From: Thorsellia kenyensis
GTDB taxonomy: Bacteria > Pseudomonadota > Gammaproteobacteria > Enterobacterales > Thorselliaceae
Assembly: GCF_042432445.1 (NCBI RefSeq)
Contig: NZ_JBHLXE010000108.1
Coordinates: 1-64,000, forward strand
Direction of reading: 5' to 3'
DNA length: 64,000 nt
The notes below the pieces were generated by a model. The model was not told the DNA's origin. It did not search any database and worked only from the letters and a program-made list of their open reading frames with translations. The translations under genes were made by a program, and so were the position numbers. Positions 63,222 to 64,000 of the stretch are shown piece after piece (within the stretch, counting starts at the first letter, position 1; each line of letters begins with the position of its first letter).

Positions 63222-64000
63222 TGTTTTAAAAGCAATTTGGTAATGTGTCTCAAGCATTAGTTTAAATATCCCTTTGTAAGTAACAGGATGAGATCGCATT
63301 AACTTATTGTTTTTAAAGTAAGAGGAAAATTAACGTACTGTTATTTATGATTAATTCCGTTTTTTGTTGGTTGGTATCTATTTAGTTTTAAAGCGCCCAG
63401 AAACACTAAATATGGCTATATTATCAGTAATTACGAAAATGAGTACAAAGGTGGGTACAATTTGATATGAAAAATTTAACATAATTATACTCCAATCAAT
63501 TGGTTGAGGGGACGCTTTGATGTGTCGAGAGTTTTTACTCCTGCTAAATGTCAACTGTCGCCCACCAATTAAGTCCTGTAAAATCAAAAAACTTAAAGTT
63601 TTGATTTATCTCTAAACTTAACATAGGCTAAGCAACAGTAGGCCTCTTAAAATCCAGTTATTTCCCTTTTAATCACTGGATTTTAATAACTCGATTTATT
63701 TTTCTTTTAGAATCTATCTAATTTCAATTACTTCCACTTATGCAAGTTCGGGGAGTATTCTTTTTTCATGCAAGTGGTGAGTTATGCTATGAACTTTTTT
63801 TATTTTTGCCTTCTCAATATAGATAAACCCTTCTTTTCGCGTCTGCTGTGAACGTTAACTATTAGGAAGTTAACTTGCTGTATTTGAGATGGTGGTAGGC
63901 CCACCAGTATCGGCTAGCAAGAGTTGGTACTAAATCGACCCTAACTGCATTGTAGCCCCCAAATATGTGTTGAAGTAAAAAATTATGATTTGAACTTAAA
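63222..64000. other. Gene-free region at the right edge, possibly remnant DNA
   Basis: No convincing gene is seen in 779 bp. Two tandem GGGTACAA-like words (GAGTACAAAGGTGGGTACAA, 63439-63458) resemble repeats often found before tyrosine-integrase genes, but no integrase frame follows. A TGGTGG/CCACCA hairpin (63890-63906) and a GTTAAC inverted repeat (63853-63874) lie near the edge. Confidence 0.4.

Noticed and set aside
63378..63587. 69-residue minus-strand frame near the right end
   Set aside because: Hydrophobic low-information translation, no ribosome site and no recognisable family.
1..64000. CRISPR array, prophage, tRNA or rRNA genes
   Set aside because: No regular repeat-spacer pattern, phage structural genes, cloverleaf with T-arm consensus or rRNA sequence was seen.

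Overview
The window is a contiguous piece of a low-GC gammaproteobacterial chromosome carrying mostly core genes. Gene content (ArgR, SspA/SspB, CpdA, YaaA, YacG, RnfH, RatA, YgfZ, YiaF/DUF3053, YggN/DUF2884, YoaH, AsnA/AsnC, PhoB/PhoR, IlvY, HldE/GmhA) and closeness to the E. coli proteins point to a relative of Enterobacterales and Pasteurellales. An AT-rich insect-gut type such as the Orbaceae (Gilliamella, Orbus, Frischella) is my best guess. That is an inference from composition and gene set; no rRNA gene is present to confirm it.

Layout. Positions 1-8724 are nearly all minus-strand: trmA-mutY-yggX, then glyQ-glyS-yiaF-gmhA, with ygfZ on the plus strand. Positions 8725-9810 are a gene-free, extremely AT-rich block with five consensus DnaA boxes and a DNA-unwinding-type T-rich tract. 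It is the likely replication origin, and coding orientation flips here. Positions 9811-19752 hold mnmG-rsmG and the complete ATP synthase operon atpIBEFHAGDC, ending in a clear terminator. Positions 19900-31940 are plus-strand housekeeping genes (argR, ppa, ratA-rnfH, yaaA-yacG, a membrane-anchored alpha/beta hydrolase, sspA-sspB, trpS, prlC, rsmJ, a periplasmic tyrosine phosphatase), with cpdA reversed. Positions 32000-46614 carry pdxB, divergent asnA/asnC, rlmJ, an M24 peptidase, gpmB, phoB-phoR, a uraA/GDYXXLXY membrane-protein pair, djlA and an orphan ilvY. Positions 47000-63221 carry an MDR-type dehydrogenase, rpoZ, acs, a shortened dprA divergent from def-fmt, the leftward group trmB-yggN-EI24 protein-hldE, yoaH, hslO, polA and nudF. 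The last 780 bp hold no recognisable gene.

How the genes work together: gmhA and hldE are two steps of ADP-heptose synthesis for LPS. TrmA, TrmB, MnmG, RsmG, RsmJ, RlmJ, YgfZ, GlyQS and TrpS serve tRNA/rRNA modification and aminoacylation. Def-Fmt handle N-formylmethionine. SspB (with ClpXP), Hsp33, DjlA and PrlC act in protein quality control. PolA, MutY, DprA and YacG act on DNA.

There is no CRISPR array, prophage, intact insertion sequence or tRNA gene that I can see. The items most worth a second look are the repeat architecture inside oriC, two related decayed group II intron 3' ends (near 4258 and 49171), a possible three-way-junction RNA ahead of pdxB, hairpins inside the atp operon, PhoR with HELG in place of HELR, and the truncated, motif-degenerate DprA.
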